From positions 1-40,554 of the IMG/VR virus record IMGVR_UViG_3300035034_000680: DNA of 40,554 nucleotides. One strand, written 5' to 3'. The notes under the pieces were generated by a model. That model had not been told where the DNA came from. It saw only the letters and a list, made by a program, of their open reading frames with translations, and made no database searches. Of the stretch, positions 7,071 through 15,511 are shown in pieces. The position numbers and the translations under genes were made by a program. Positions within the stretch are counted from its first letter, which is position 1; each line of letters begins with the position of its first letter. This stretch comes from a virus.

Positions 7071-7568
7071 CTAACCTCCGGGGTAAAAGAGTTCACCATC
7101 AATCCTAATCGGGTCAGCGTCAATAACTCCACTGATTTCACAAATTTCAATACCGGCTGCTTGTAAGGCAGCATCTGATTCAGCAATAGTATCTACCCAA
7201 TGAGGAAACTCTGTTGAAACTGATACCATAAGGTCTTCATGTCTCACAAGTTTCCCGATCCCCGCAGCAATGATCACGGACGCACAATGACGACACGCGG
7301 ACCACGGAGCATAAAGTGTACCACGATCTGTCCTTTCTCCAACGGAAGCAGCATTGATGACCGTACTCAATTCTGCGTGAACGGTTATTGCATGACGATA
7401 CTTCTTGCTTCTTAAGTAGCGTTGTGTATCGAACTCACCAAACGGGGCATTGAACCCACGGACAATAGCACCTGATTGAGCAAATAGAACTGCCCCGACC
7501 TGTGTTCTAGGGTCAGGACTTTTCTTCGCTGCTAGGTACGCTAGACCTAAGATTTCTTTTGCGTCCAT
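7071..7568 (-). CDS. dCMP deaminase-family protein
   Basis: 165 aa. The zinc site is clear: HAE at residues 64-66 (ligand His and catalytic Glu) and PWSACRHCA with Cys92 and Cys95. SPDPRTQVGAVL near residue 17 is the standard N-terminal motif. The family converts dCMP to dUMP, feeding dTTP synthesis; this gene is in the same transcription unit as the polymerase and the reductase. The usual P-C-x-x-C appears here as ACRHC with the upstream Pro displaced (PWSAC), a minor variation. The start overlaps the 3' end of the upstream hypothetical gene by 56 bases and its ribosome site is weak, so the start is less sure than the domain. Confidence 0.88.
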   Translation of the reverse strand: MDAKEILGLAYLAAKKSPDPRTQVGAVLFAQSGAIVRGFNAPFGEFDTQRYLRSKKYRHAITVHAELSTVINAASVGERTDRGTLYAPWSACRHCASVIIAAGIGKLVRHEDLMVSVSTEFPHWVDTIAESDAALQAAGIEICEISGVIDADPIRIDGELFYPGG

Positions 7569-7923
7569 ATTTCTTGTTCTTTCTAAGGATATTTGGTCGT
7601 TGTGACCATGTAGACTTCACAGCCTTACTGAACCTATTCAGAGTTTTCTGATGTTCATTATCGGGATCAAAGTCCAATAATCTTGCCCAAGCATCTGGAG
7701 GCAATTCTCCATAGCATTTGTCATAGGCTTTGATTTTCGGAATCAAGTCCGTATCAATCCATGCTGCTGCATCAATCATGACGGCAATTTTTACATTGTC
7801 TTCTGTTGATCTATCGCGTTGATTAATATGGCTTTGCCGAACTCCACACTCAAGTAGTTTTGGTTCCAGTCCCTCGACTCTCGCCATTAGCATTGTCCAC
7901 GCTTTGCTTTGTTCGGATTGCAT
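7513..7923 (-). CDS. Hypothetical protein between SAP protein and dCMP deaminase
   Basis: 136 aa from the ATG at 7923; an in-frame TTG at 7926 and ATGs at 7893 and 7887 are alternatives. The middle (VKIAVMIDAAAWIDTDLIPK and DAWARLLDFDPDNEHQ) looks like a folded helical domain. The C-terminal tail is Arg/Lys/Ser-rich and overlaps the deaminase start. The 5' end overlaps the SAP gene by 74 bases. No family recognised. A near palindrome at 7732 falls inside. Confidence 0.55.
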   Translation of the reverse strand: MQSEQSKAWTMLMARVEGLEPKLLECGVRQSHINQRDRSTEDNVKIAVMIDAAAWIDTDLIPKIKAYDKCYGELPPDAWARLLDFDPDNEHQKTLNRFSKAVKSTWSQRPNILRKNKKYGRKRNLRSSVPSSEEKS

Positions 7924-8215
7924 CAATTAGTTCCTGTTTCATTTTGGTTGAATAGTAAGGGATATGATATTTACTGGCTACTAAACGTAGCTCACGGATA
8001 CTCAAGTCATCCAACTGCTTCTCTAGTTGCTTGAAGATTAGGTCATCAATCGTTCGAGTATCTGCGTTGTTGGCAGCTTCTAAAACCAATTTACGATCTA
8101 CTTCATTCAATTTTTCAAAAGCAAGTTTGAATTCTTTTGACTCTACGGCATAGAGTAGTCTCCGGTGTGCCGCAACTCTGTTGCGTTGGGAAATCAGAAG
8201 TTCTTTATAGCTCAT
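7850..8215 (-). CDS. SAP-motif protein, putative DNA-binding
   Basis: 121 aa. Residues 70-100 (LDDLSIRELRLVASKYHIP followed by YYSTKMKQELIDAI) match a SAP motif, a two-helix DNA-binding element. The N-terminal part is helical (LLISQRNRVAAHRRLLYAV). The ATG overlaps the stop of the DNA polymerase gene as ATGA, so it is probably made with the polymerase. Its role is unknown; DNA binding near replication is inference. The C-terminal 25 residues are low complexity and overlap the next gene. Confidence 0.65.
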   Translation of the reverse strand: MSYKELLISQRNRVAAHRRLLYAVESKEFKLAFEKLNEVDRKLVLEAANNADTRTIDDLIFKQLEKQLDDLSIRELRLVASKYHIPYYSTKMKQELIDAIRTKQSVDNANGESRGTGTKTT

Positions 8216-10548
8216 TTCTCAGCCCAATTTTTCATCCTGTTGGACCATTCGATCTTGATAAGAGGTATCTTATCCTTAAACGATTCTACTGCCCCGTTCA
8301 CCGCCTGAGCAACTTTGTCAGGACATTTGTTGGGACACATAACTTCGTCGTGTACATTCATAGGAACAACCAGCCACTCATGAATACCTGATGGCTGGAT
8401 TTTCCAAATCTCATTCTGTGTGTATTTCGTTACTGTTGCACCGGGCGATTGGATTTCATGGTTGGCTGCCGCCCGCATGTTGGCTGCTTGAATCTGAAAT
8501 GCGGCACCGAACATTGCGGACATAACTGCCCCCGCTGCTGTCTGAATGCGGTCATCCCGACGGCGAACTTTGATCTTAATGTCCTTCCATTCTTTTGGAG
8601 GGCTTTGTGCAAGGTCAAAGAGAGCTTTACAAATTTGATTTTCCAAATCAAAGTATCGGCGAAATCCAAACATTGATTCAACATAGCTTTGAGGTTCATT
8701 CCAAACTACCCTACTTCCGATGCCACCCGGCTGTCTCATTGAACAGAAGGCATCATAGATTTTAGCTCTAGCAATCGCAACACCTTTGAACCGACGTTGG
8801 AATCCTTGGTATGCAGCAAGAGCAACTTCTTCTTCGATACCTTGTTTGTTGACCAACGTTGAGTGGTCACCACCATAGATCATCGAGAAGACGCCAGCTT
8901 TACCGTGTCCATACATATCATGTTCGGTTCCTTTAGACCGAACAATCATTGCATAACTAAGGTCCGGGTACATCTGTTCAGCAAACAACGCGTGGATTTT
9001 GGGAATAAATCGTTTCTTCCCACCACAAACAATACACTTCATTTCACCAGTCTTTTCATCTGGTTCTATGATTTCACAATCACAATCTACGGGAGTAGAG
9101 ATTGTCCGTCGTAGTTCGGCATCATCATATACTGCATCCGCGATAGTAACCTCAAAAGCATCAAAGTCACCACCAGAAAGGGTAAACCCGTCATCAGCCA
9201 AAGTAAAGCAACGGCGGACGGTCTTGTCAGATTTAATGCCTTGCGGATTGAGTCCGTCACTACCGGCCATACGGCTGGACAAAGTACCGATAACAATAAA
9301 ACTAGCATGGAACCGACCAGCAAGAATAATTTTGTCATACAGTTCGACTTCCTTCTTAGCGAACCGTGCTGCCAAAACTTGTCGAGCAGCCACAGCAGCA
9401 GGGTGAAGGCGGTAGCCTTTGATTGGGTGACCCTCTTTGGTATCACCTTCCCAATCAGCAATCTGCTCAAGAACCACACGTTTTGTGGTGTAGTTTCCTT
9501 CTCTATCTTTGAGAGCCATTAGCTCGATTTCTTCCAAGTGTGGAGTAATCCACGCCAATGCTCGTTTCGGGTCTTTAGGAGCCAAAAGTGATTTACGCTC
9601 AGCTTCTGCTCTAAGACCTTTGATTTCGGGAATCGAAACTGCATACCCTCGCCATCTAACCGCACCAACCATACATGCGAGTTCGGAGTCTACATCACCT
9701 GCCTCTGGCTTGTCCCAATGGTGATAGAGACCTCGCGTATAGGTAACGTCATCCTCGGCATATTCACGCCCTCTTGGGTTGTGTGCCCAAAATTGAATGT
9801 GTGCTTTGATAACATCAGGCCATGCAAACTTCCAATCATCAGGCGTACCGATTGCTAAAGCAAAAGGAGCCCACCCATGTTCCTTTGGCATAAGATGCTT
9901 CGGAACTCCGGCGTCACCGAATTTAAGCGTAGTCTTCTTGGCGACACCAGTGTGTTCTGCAAGAATCTTAAGTCCAGACTTAGGGTGGAACTTGAGTACC
10001 AAATCTTTGAAATTCGGGTCGTCCTGTCCCTGCCTTTGCCTGTCTTTGATACGCCATTTGGGTGCGTATTTATCTTTTCTCCTCGCAAAGAGAATATCAT
10101 CGAAAGTAATCTTTTCTTCTAGTGTAGCCTGTAAGGGCATCGCTAGAGTGGTTGGGATTTTGCGAATCACAATTGCTTTGCGACTCATCAATGCTTGATA
10201 CGGACCCTTCCTCGCGTAAAGCATCAAGTCCAAGGCAGCCTTAGGCTTGAGGCACGGCCCTAAGCGGGCAGAAGGTTCCAGCAAAGCGATTTTCAAAATG
10301 TTTTCTTCGGGAATATCATCCCGATCCAACATTGTCCAGATTGTGTAAATCTTGGATAAGTGAAAATGGTCAAATGCTAGGTTAAAACCACAGACCTCAC
10401 GATCCATGATGTATTCAATCAAATCCATTGTTTCGCCTACCGGCTCTTTCCAAATGTTCCACAAATGGATAGGGCCGTCGTCTTCTGCCCATTGGAGAAG
10501 AACGGCTAGTCCATGCAAACCGCATGTTTCAGTGTCATAGAAAATCAT
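8212..10548 (-). CDS. Family A DNA polymerase with 3'-5' exonuclease
   Basis: 778 aa replicative polymerase. Exonuclease motifs are YDTET (Asp5, Glu7), GFNLAFD (Asp60) and YAEDD (263-267), so proofreading looks intact. Polymerase motifs: TLSSRMAG (422-429), motif A DFDAFE (461-466) with the metal Asp and steric-gate Glu, motif B K550-A-G-V-F554-S-M-I-Y558-G and motif C VHDE (732-735). Phe554 sits where E. coli Pol I has Phe762, which predicts discrimination against dideoxynucleotides. Between motifs A and B there is an insertion with CDC (489, 491) and CIVC (505, 508), probably a zinc ribbon, uncommon for this family. There is no 5'-3' exonuclease domain. Motif A departs from the usual DYSQIE. 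Sequence shows the domains; replication of the phage genome follows from family knowledge. Confidence 0.95.
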   Translation of the reverse strand: MIFYDTETCGLHGLAVLLQWAEDDGPIHLWNIWKEPVGETMDLIEYIMDREVCGFNLAFDHFHLSKIYTIWTMLDRDDIPEENILKIALLEPSARLGPCLKPKAALDLMLYARKGPYQALMSRKAIVIRKIPTTLAMPLQATLEEKITFDDILFARRKDKYAPKWRIKDRQRQGQDDPNFKDLVLKFHPKSGLKILAEHTGVAKKTTLKFGDAGVPKHLMPKEHGWAPFALAIGTPDDWKFAWPDVIKAHIQFWAHNPRGREYAEDDVTYTRGLYHHWDKPEAGDVDSELACMVGAVRWRGYAVSIPEIKGLRAEAERKSLLAPKDPKRALAWITPHLEEIELMALKDREGNYTTKRVVLEQIADWEGDTKEGHPIKGYRLHPAAVAARQVLAARFAKKEVELYDKIILAGRFHASFIVIGTLSSRMAGSDGLNPQGIKSDKTVRRCFTLADDGFTLSGGDFDAFEVTIADAVYDDAELRRTISTPVDCDCEIIEPDEKTGEMKCIVCGGKKRFIPKIHALFAEQMYPDLSYAMIVRSKGTEHDMYGHGKAGVFSMIYGGDHSTLVNKQGIEEEVALAAYQGFQRRFKGVAIARAKIYDAFCSMRQPGGIGSRVVWNEPQSYVESMFGFRRYFDLENQICKALFDLAQSPPKEWKDIKIKVRRRDDRIQTAAGAVMSAMFGAAFQIQAANMRAAANHEIQSPGATVTKYTQNEIWKIQPSGIHEWLVVPMNVHDEVMCPNKCPDKVAQAVNGAVESFKDKIPLIKIEWSNRMKNWAEK

Positions 10549-10575
10549 TTAGGACATACTCAAGGTTTGAATATT

Positions 10576-10692
10576 TCAACGAACCAACTGATTATCAGTT
10601 GGCAGGAACTTACCTGTCAATTTCACCATAGGATTAGCCTGTTCATCCTTACCGTGATACTTGCAAGTAAAGTCCATTTGCAAAATCATCAT
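10576..10692 (-). CDS. Possible 38-aa small protein
   Basis: Short frame starting with two ATGs (10692, 10689) and reading MILQMDFTCKYHGKD, then a strand-rich C-terminus ending DNQLVR. It would fill most of the 195-base gap between the esterase and polymerase genes, where gaps this long are rare. No clear Shine-Dalgarno sequence is seen. The near palindrome at 10675 lies at its start. A weak call from position and readability alone; the gap could instead be leader sequence. Confidence 0.3.
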   Translation of the reverse strand: MMILQMDFTCKYHGKDEQANPMVKLTGKFLPTDNQLVR

Positions 10693-10743
10693 TGAAACGC
10701 ATAAAGAGTTGGGCCTCCATTCTGGTGGTAGTTAAATCTGAGT

Positions 10744-12276
10744 TTAATACTCGTTAGGCGTGGTGATGTTGGTTTCCACTACAACTTCATAGTCATGCTT
10801 GTAGACAACTTCTGCTGTAGGGTCTGCGAGCTTAGCATTGATTGCTTCCTGTGAAGCCTCTCGTTCTTGAACATGTTGACTCATCACTGAACCGTTCACA
10901 ATCACTTTGAAGTAACCTTGTCCGAGAGCGCGAAGATTGATATCCATTGTTTCTTCCTTAGTTGAAGTTTCGTATTTGAAATCAGGGTACGGGTCTGTCG
11001 GGATTACGTCCGGCAGACGTTGAGCCATTAACCATTCTACATTTCCAAAATCACCCCATACTCTTTTAGAGGTGCCACCGTGGCTACTGGGATACTCGCG
11101 ATAGATGACTTGGCGACCTAAGTCCCGAGCTAGTTTCTCGTATGCCATACTGCCAAATCGCATACCGTCACTCGATCCTGCACCAATCAAAACACCAGTG
11201 TGCATGTTTTGCGAAATCTCACGCTTGAGCCTGTTCTTGTAACTCAAGCCATTCGGGATATCGAAAGGTGTGTCCCAATTAGGGTGATTTTCAATATCAT
11301 TATAGGCGTTCCCAATAGGCCATCCTGCACACGGAACGACTGCTGCCCAAATATCTCTTTGAGCTTTTAAGGCTTCAAAGCATAATTTGGCCCCGCCCGA
11401 GAATCCAGTGAGATACAATCTCTTAGGATCAATGTCAGGGTATTCCACTAACAACTTAGTGACTAGCAAACGCAACCCGACCATTCCATAAGTCCCAACA
11501 CCATAGTATTGGTTCCATCCTGAATGGTAAGGATACGGATATTCCGGGTTCAAAGAACCATCAAAGCCACTTGTCGGCACTTGATAAGTACAATAGAACG
11601 CCGGGAAATCAGTATACGTTTTGTAATCTTTTCGTAGAATACACGCAGGGTCAACTTGGGTTAGGATAGCACCATCATCGCCCAACTCACCTGACCCACC
11701 AACCGAAACGATCAACGGATACTTCCGATCAATCTCTTGGTTAGGAGGAGTGGAAAGATAGTATCTAGCTCGACCACCCATGAAGTCAACTTGTTGGATA
11801 GGCCTTTCAGCCAACCACGACGTTGGGCCTTCGTAGTAAGTATGGTTGATTTCGGAAATCCGAGCATCCTTACCAGCTTCATACATCCACCAGTTCCAAT
11901 CCCGGTTCCCGTACCTAGCCTCAAACTCCAAGGTGTGAGTACCGGGAGCCAACGTCCAGCCAAAACTGTTGTAGGATTGGGCTAACATATTATCTACGTC
12001 ATCACGAGAATAATATCCCATCCGAACCTTCAAAGGTTCAGAGCCTTCGATTTTCAAAATCACTTTGTGGTGATGTTGTTCAAGACCGTTAATCCCATAA
12101 GCAGGACTGACCATATACGTCTGATCAGGAAACGCACCGCCTAAAACCCGCTCGGTGAATAGAGCAGGATTACGGTTGTAAGTTGTTCGAGCATAATCCA
12201 TAGGGGTTCTCCAAGGACAGTTCTGACATCCTAAATTACAACAATACCCACGAGCTTTTAAGACAGGTTTAATCAT
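10744..12276 (-). CDS. Esterase/alpha-beta hydrolase fused to DUF5522-like and virion-type domains
   Basis: 510 aa with a multi-domain build. Residues 1-25 (GYCCNLGCQNCPWR) match the Cys-rich DUF5522-type motif. Residues about 30-165 look like a beta-rich carbohydrate-binding-type domain. Residues 175-420 are an alpha/beta hydrolase: YPLIVSVGGSGE (oxyanion strand), the nucleophile elbow LTGFSGGAKL, GAGSSDGMRFG (acid) and YPSSHGG (His), the order of PHB-depolymerase/LpqC-like esterases. The last 65 residues (YFKVIVNGSVMSQHVQERE and VVYKHDYEVVVE) resemble a small domain I have seen ending phage virion proteins. The ATG overlaps the ParB gene stop. Substrate unknown; polyester, lipid or capsule ester are possible. 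Finding it among replication genes is odd. Confidence 0.75.
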   Translation of the reverse strand: MIKPVLKARGYCCNLGCQNCPWRTPMDYARTTYNRNPALFTERVLGGAFPDQTYMVSPAYGINGLEQHHHKVILKIEGSEPLKVRMGYYSRDDVDNMLAQSYNSFGWTLAPGTHTLEFEARYGNRDWNWWMYEAGKDARISEINHTYYEGPTSWLAERPIQQVDFMGGRARYYLSTPPNQEIDRKYPLIVSVGGSGELGDDGAILTQVDPACILRKDYKTYTDFPAFYCTYQVPTSGFDGSLNPEYPYPYHSGWNQYYGVGTYGMVGLRLLVTKLLVEYPDIDPKRLYLTGFSGGAKLCFEALKAQRDIWAAVVPCAGWPIGNAYNDIENHPNWDTPFDIPNGLSYKNRLKREISQNMHTGVLIGAGSSDGMRFGSMAYEKLARDLGRQVIYREYPSSHGGTSKRVWGDFGNVEWLMAQRLPDVIPTDPYPDFKYETSTKEETMDINLRALGQGYFKVIVNGSVMSQHVQEREASQEAINAKLADPTAEVVYKHDYEVVVETNITTPNEY

Positions 12277-13087
12277 ACCATTCAGGTCTTTTGATGTCCG
12301 TTTCGTGGTACTGTTCTAGGTAATCAAACAGTTGTTCATCTGTCTGTTCACCAATCACCCAAGCCAAGACCTTTGTTGCTGGAGTCGTGCCGAGATTATC
12401 GACAAGGTGGTGCAGCAAGTCTTTGACGTCTTTCTTGGTTCGGTCTTTCTTTGCGTGCTTGTTAGGCTTCTTACGCATGGTGGTGTGGTCGATCTTCTCA
12501 CCAGTAGCCTTAGCCCGTTTGATTTTCTTGACAGCCTCGTACATGTCTTCATGTCTCGGGAGGCCAGCAATCTTCTTAACGTGGTACTGAGTGATTGTAC
12601 CCGCCGCAGCTTCTTCTTGAATCGGGGCAGGCAGTTCCAGCAACGCATAACGAACTTGGACCCAACCACGACTCTGACCCAACTCAGTACCAACAGCTTC
12701 CTGTGTCATACCGAGTCGTTTCAGATTTGCCAAAGCCTTAGCTTCCTGCATGAGGTCAAGGTCTTGACGCTTCACGTTTTCAGCAAGGTTAATAATCAAC
12801 GCATCTTTCTGCGACATCTTATCTTTGATGTTCGCAGGAATCATTGGAAGATTCAAAATCTTGTGAGCATATGTCCGGCGGAAACCGGCGATCAGATCGT
12901 AGTCATAGCCTTCTCGTTCGGAAGATTTGACCACAACGGGTTGGTGTAAACCGTTTTCTTTAATGTCTTTCGCAAGACTTTCTACATCAAGTGGAGTCAA
13001 TGTTCCGCGACAGTTGAACTCGTCGTCGATGTAGATTTTGGAAATCGGAATATCTCGAACATTCATTTTTGTAGGGGCTTCGTTCAT
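12269..13087 (-). CDS. ParB/Spo0J-family protein 2
   Basis: 272 aa. The ParB N-terminal nuclease-like/CTPase fold is seen in TLTPLDVESLAKDIKENG, HQPVVVK, box II LIAGFRRTYA (G-x-R-R) and box III NLAENVKRQDLDLM (EN-x-x-R). These boxes bind CTP in known ParB clamps. A helix-turn-helix follows (MTQEAVGTELGQSRGWVQVR), then a basic linker and a small C-terminal domain, possibly for dimerising. Start coupled by ATGA to the 89-aa gene upstream. The palindrome at 13034 encodes ISKI near its N-terminus. No ParA-type ATPase is found in this window, so simple partition is not supported. It could bind the dispersed GATTT-N3-AAATC sites (inference). Confidence 0.85.
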   Translation of the reverse strand: MNEAPTKMNVRDIPISKIYIDDEFNCRGTLTPLDVESLAKDIKENGLHQPVVVKSSEREGYDYDLIAGFRRTYAHKILNLPMIPANIKDKMSQKDALIINLAENVKRQDLDLMQEAKALANLKRLGMTQEAVGTELGQSRGWVQVRYALLELPAPIQEEAAAGTITQYHVKKIAGLPRHEDMYEAVKKIKRAKATGEKIDHTTMRKKPNKHAKKDRTKKDVKDLLHHLVDNLGTTPATKVLAWVIGEQTDEQLFDYLEQYHETDIKRPEWYD

Positions 13088-13353
13088 CGGTAAATTGCCT
13101 TCATATTCTGTTGGAGCTTGTCCATAAAAGTATCTACAATGTCTTGTGACTTGTAGTTTTCGCCATCTTTGACGACAAATCTCATTCTAGAAACTGCACG
13201 TTTTTGTTTGAGCATGTACTCAATCTTGATTTCGTAAATCGCAACCATACGATCTATTTCAAACTTGTCATAATCCAGAATCAGGAAGATTTGATTCTTA
13301 GGGTTTAACTTTCGGAGTTCTCTAAGAGCTTCCATTAAAACAGGGATATTCAT
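13084..13353 (-). CDS. Hypothetical 89-aa protein
   Basis: 89 aa, MNIPVLMEALRELRKLNPKN followed by a strand (IFLILDYDKF) and a mixed alpha/beta rest with VAIYEIKIEYMLKQKRAV. No family recognised. GGAGAG lies just before the ATG and the stop overlaps the ParB start as ATGA. It could be a partner of ParB-like protein 2, given the coupled translation; no direct evidence. The palindrome at 13228 encodes IYEI. Confidence 0.6.
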   Translation of the reverse strand: MNIPVLMEALRELRKLNPKNQIFLILDYDKFEIDRMVAIYEIKIEYMLKQKRAVSRMRFVVKDGENYKSQDIVDTFMDKLQQNMKAIYR

Positions 13354-13459
13354 TACTCTCCTCGAATCTCTTTGGAGACGGCTTCCGCAGCATCAGCTAC
13401 GGGTTTGTTACAGTAAGGTCAGCAGCTATCTTAGCCAAATCAGTTGCTACGCCTAACAT
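13353..13459 (-). pseudogene. Small ORF split by a -1 frameshift
   Basis: From the ATG at 13459, with an excellent AAGGA ribosome site 7 bases upstream, the frame reads MLGVATDLAKIAADLT and stops at 13397. The -1 frame then continues CNKPVADAAEAVSKEIRGE to a TAA that overlaps the next gene's ATG as TAATG. Joined, this gives a coherent 35-aa helical peptide. No standard slippery heptamer is evident at the junction. Either a mutation or base-call error broke a small gene, or only the 20-aa piece is translated. Confidence 0.35.
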
Positions 13460-13468
13460 GGTTAATCC

Positions 13469-13549
13469 TTAAAGAAAATGGCATTGATCCAAGCATAACT
13501 TTCCCAACATTATGCCAATAAGCATCCACGAAAACATTTTCCATTTCAA
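13469..13549 (-). CDS. Possible small membrane peptide
   Basis: A 26-aa frame if it starts at TTG (13549), or 22 aa from the ATG at 13537. It contains MFSWMLIGIMLGKLC, a single hydrophobic segment. AAAGGA lies about 9 bases before the TTG. A different frame from the ATG at 13544 gives a 34-aa peptide, so the choice is open. Only position and hydrophobicity support it. Confidence 0.22.
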   Translation of the reverse strand: MKWKMFSWMLIGIMLGKLCLDQCHFL

Positions 13550-13588
13550 ATCAGGTTTTCCTTTCTATGTATTTCACCAGATACTTAT

Positions 13589-15508
13589 TCAAGAGTATGC
13601 TCCAGTAGTTCGACCACCCTCGATCCCCTTATCGAGTGCCTCTTGGAGTTCACCAAGAGTGATGTCTTGAAGCTCTCGCTTCTTCATCAGGTTGTTGTAA
13701 ACGTGCTCATCTGATTCTAGGTGAAAAATATCATAGATAGTTGCACCACGATTAGTGTCCATGCCAGCACGGTGAATACGATCCTCTGCCTGCATCCGGT
13801 CCTCACCGCTAAAGCTATTGCTAAAGAAAAGTATACTAGGGCTGGCAGTAAGAGTAAGACCCATACCACCTGACTTAGGGTGAGCAATGAAGCAAATCTT
13901 AGGGAACCTATTACCATCTTGGAACTCCTGTATCATTTCCATCTGGCTGATTTTGGGAATCAGGTTTCCCTTCTCATCAAACATTCTCCACTTACTCTGT
14001 CGAATGAAGATGGTTGCCCATCCTTCGGATTGAGCGATTGATTGTATGCGGTCCAGAGTTCCTGTAAATCCTCCGAAGACAACGAAACGCCCAACCTCAT
14101 CATGCTTTCCAAGCAGGTCACGTAATACTCCATCTTTTGGCGAACCAGCTTCATGAGTCGTTCGTTTATAACGCGGCTTCTCTCCGCTTCCTCCGCAGTC
14201 AGGGCAGATAACTGAAACTTCTCCCTGTTTAATTTCACAGTCACCGTTGCAGGTGTCGCAGATGACTTTTCCAGTTTCTTTGGTTTCATACTGGAAACCA
14301 TCGGAAAGCTCTCGGAGCCGGATAAGGGCAGAAATGGCCGTAGGAGAGGATTTGGGGATGAGCTTTGCAGCCCGTATAGTTGCTGGAGCAGGGGGACATC
14401 GGATGATTTCATATTGTTTCTCCGGCAAGTCCAAGCAGTCTTTCTTGAACTTGATAACAACTAAACCCTTCAACCTGCGATACAATCGCTCCACTTCATT
14501 CGGTGTTGACTCATACGTCAGACAACCTTCATCCAGCATTACGCCCTGATTTTTACAATCAGATTGGTCAGTCACACCACATGTAGCACAACGACCTTCA
14601 CAATCTTTCCACGCCACACGATGCGGATATTTACCCCCGGTTGTGGGGTTTTCTTTCTCTTGAATAATTGCCAAGGTCTTAGTAAACTCATGGATGTTTC
14701 CTTCCTTAAGAAAACCGGGACAAGCAATTTCAGCCTGATGCCACCAGTCAACAGGTGACTTAGGAGCAGGCGTACCAGTCATCAAAAGAATATATCCTTC
14801 ATCTTTCCAATCTTCCCGTACCCCGTCCGCTAGAGCCATGATCGCTTGGGATCGGGCAGCGGTCGGTGTCTTTACTCGGGAGCTTTCGTCAATCACCGCA
14901 AACTGTGGAGCCTTTTTACCAACAGGCCATTCGTTGTTCAGCTTCTTATACTCTTCATAGGTCATGAAGTTAGGTCTGCCCTTGACACCCCACTTATCAA
15001 ACTCAAGTTGGACGGACACAAGAGCGGATCGTGGAGCAATGAAGAATACGGTGTCTTCGTTGATTTCGGAAACCACGGATTCAATGGCAGCAATAGCAGC
15101 GAGAGTTTTCCCTGTTCCCATCTCACAGGCCCAAATACCTGATCGTACTGAGAGAATATGGGAAGCCATTTCAGTTTGGTGCGAGTAGAGGTTTCGCTCA
15201 AACTCGATTTGCGAAATCTCTTTGTCGTATCTTTCATAAGGGTTGTTCCCCATCAGATAGTCAAGCTGGAACAAGTTGCGAGCGTTAATAGGAATAGACC
15301 AAACATTGTCAGGAATACCAGCAAGATTGTGGAAACTATCGTATTTCTTGGAGTGCCATTTCCGCCCTTGCATGTTTCGGATTTCAATTGTGATGGCCTT
15401 GTTGAATTTGTACTTGAAGTAAATCCGCTTCTGGTCTTTATGCCAGAATAGACGGATAGGCATTAAGTATTTGCCTACTCGGAATTTGGTATCGAAAACG
15501 TCAATCAT
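13589..15508 (-). CDS. SNF2-like superfamily 2 helicase/translocase
   Basis: 639 aa. Motif I EMGTGKT (129-135), motif II DESS (207-210, a variant of DEAH), motif III MTGTP (243-247), motif V GGMGLTLTAS (547-556) and motif VI QAEDRIHRAG (573-582) are all present and in order, as in SNF2/DRAD-type phage helicases. Two Cys-rich inserts stand out: Cys303/307/310/318 (with Cys329) and CDTC...C...CPDCGGSG at 417-440, the latter like a DnaJ zinc knuckle. The N-terminal 100 residues are specific to this protein. It likely moves on double-stranded DNA in replication, recombination or remodelling. Exact palindrome at 15206 (ISQI); near copies at 13949, 14548 and 15062. Confidence 0.9.
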   Translation of the reverse strand: MIDVFDTKFRVGKYLMPIRLFWHKDQKRIYFKYKFNKAITIEIRNMQGRKWHSKKYDSFHNLAGIPDNVWSIPINARNLFQLDYLMGNNPYERYDKEISQIEFERNLYSHQTEMASHILSVRSGIWACEMGTGKTLAAIAAIESVVSEINEDTVFFIAPRSALVSVQLEFDKWGVKGRPNFMTYEEYKKLNNEWPVGKKAPQFAVIDESSRVKTPTAARSQAIMALADGVREDWKDEGYILLMTGTPAPKSPVDWWHQAEIACPGFLKEGNIHEFTKTLAIIQEKENPTTGGKYPHRVAWKDCEGRCATCGVTDQSDCKNQGVMLDEGCLTYESTPNEVERLYRRLKGLVVIKFKKDCLDLPEKQYEIIRCPPAPATIRAAKLIPKSSPTAISALIRLRELSDGFQYETKETGKVICDTCNGDCEIKQGEVSVICPDCGGSGEKPRYKRTTHEAGSPKDGVLRDLLGKHDEVGRFVVFGGFTGTLDRIQSIAQSEGWATIFIRQSKWRMFDEKGNLIPKISQMEMIQEFQDGNRFPKICFIAHPKSGGMGLTLTASPSILFFSNSFSGEDRMQAEDRIHRAGMDTNRGATIYDIFHLESDEHVYNNLMKKRELQDITLGELQEALDKGIEGGRTTGAYS

Positions 15509-15511
15509 AAT

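Noticed and set aside
12332-12949. 205-codon plus-strand open frame
   Set aside because: It is antisense to the clear ParB-like protein 2 and has Cys/Leu/Phe-rich low-quality sequence and no family.
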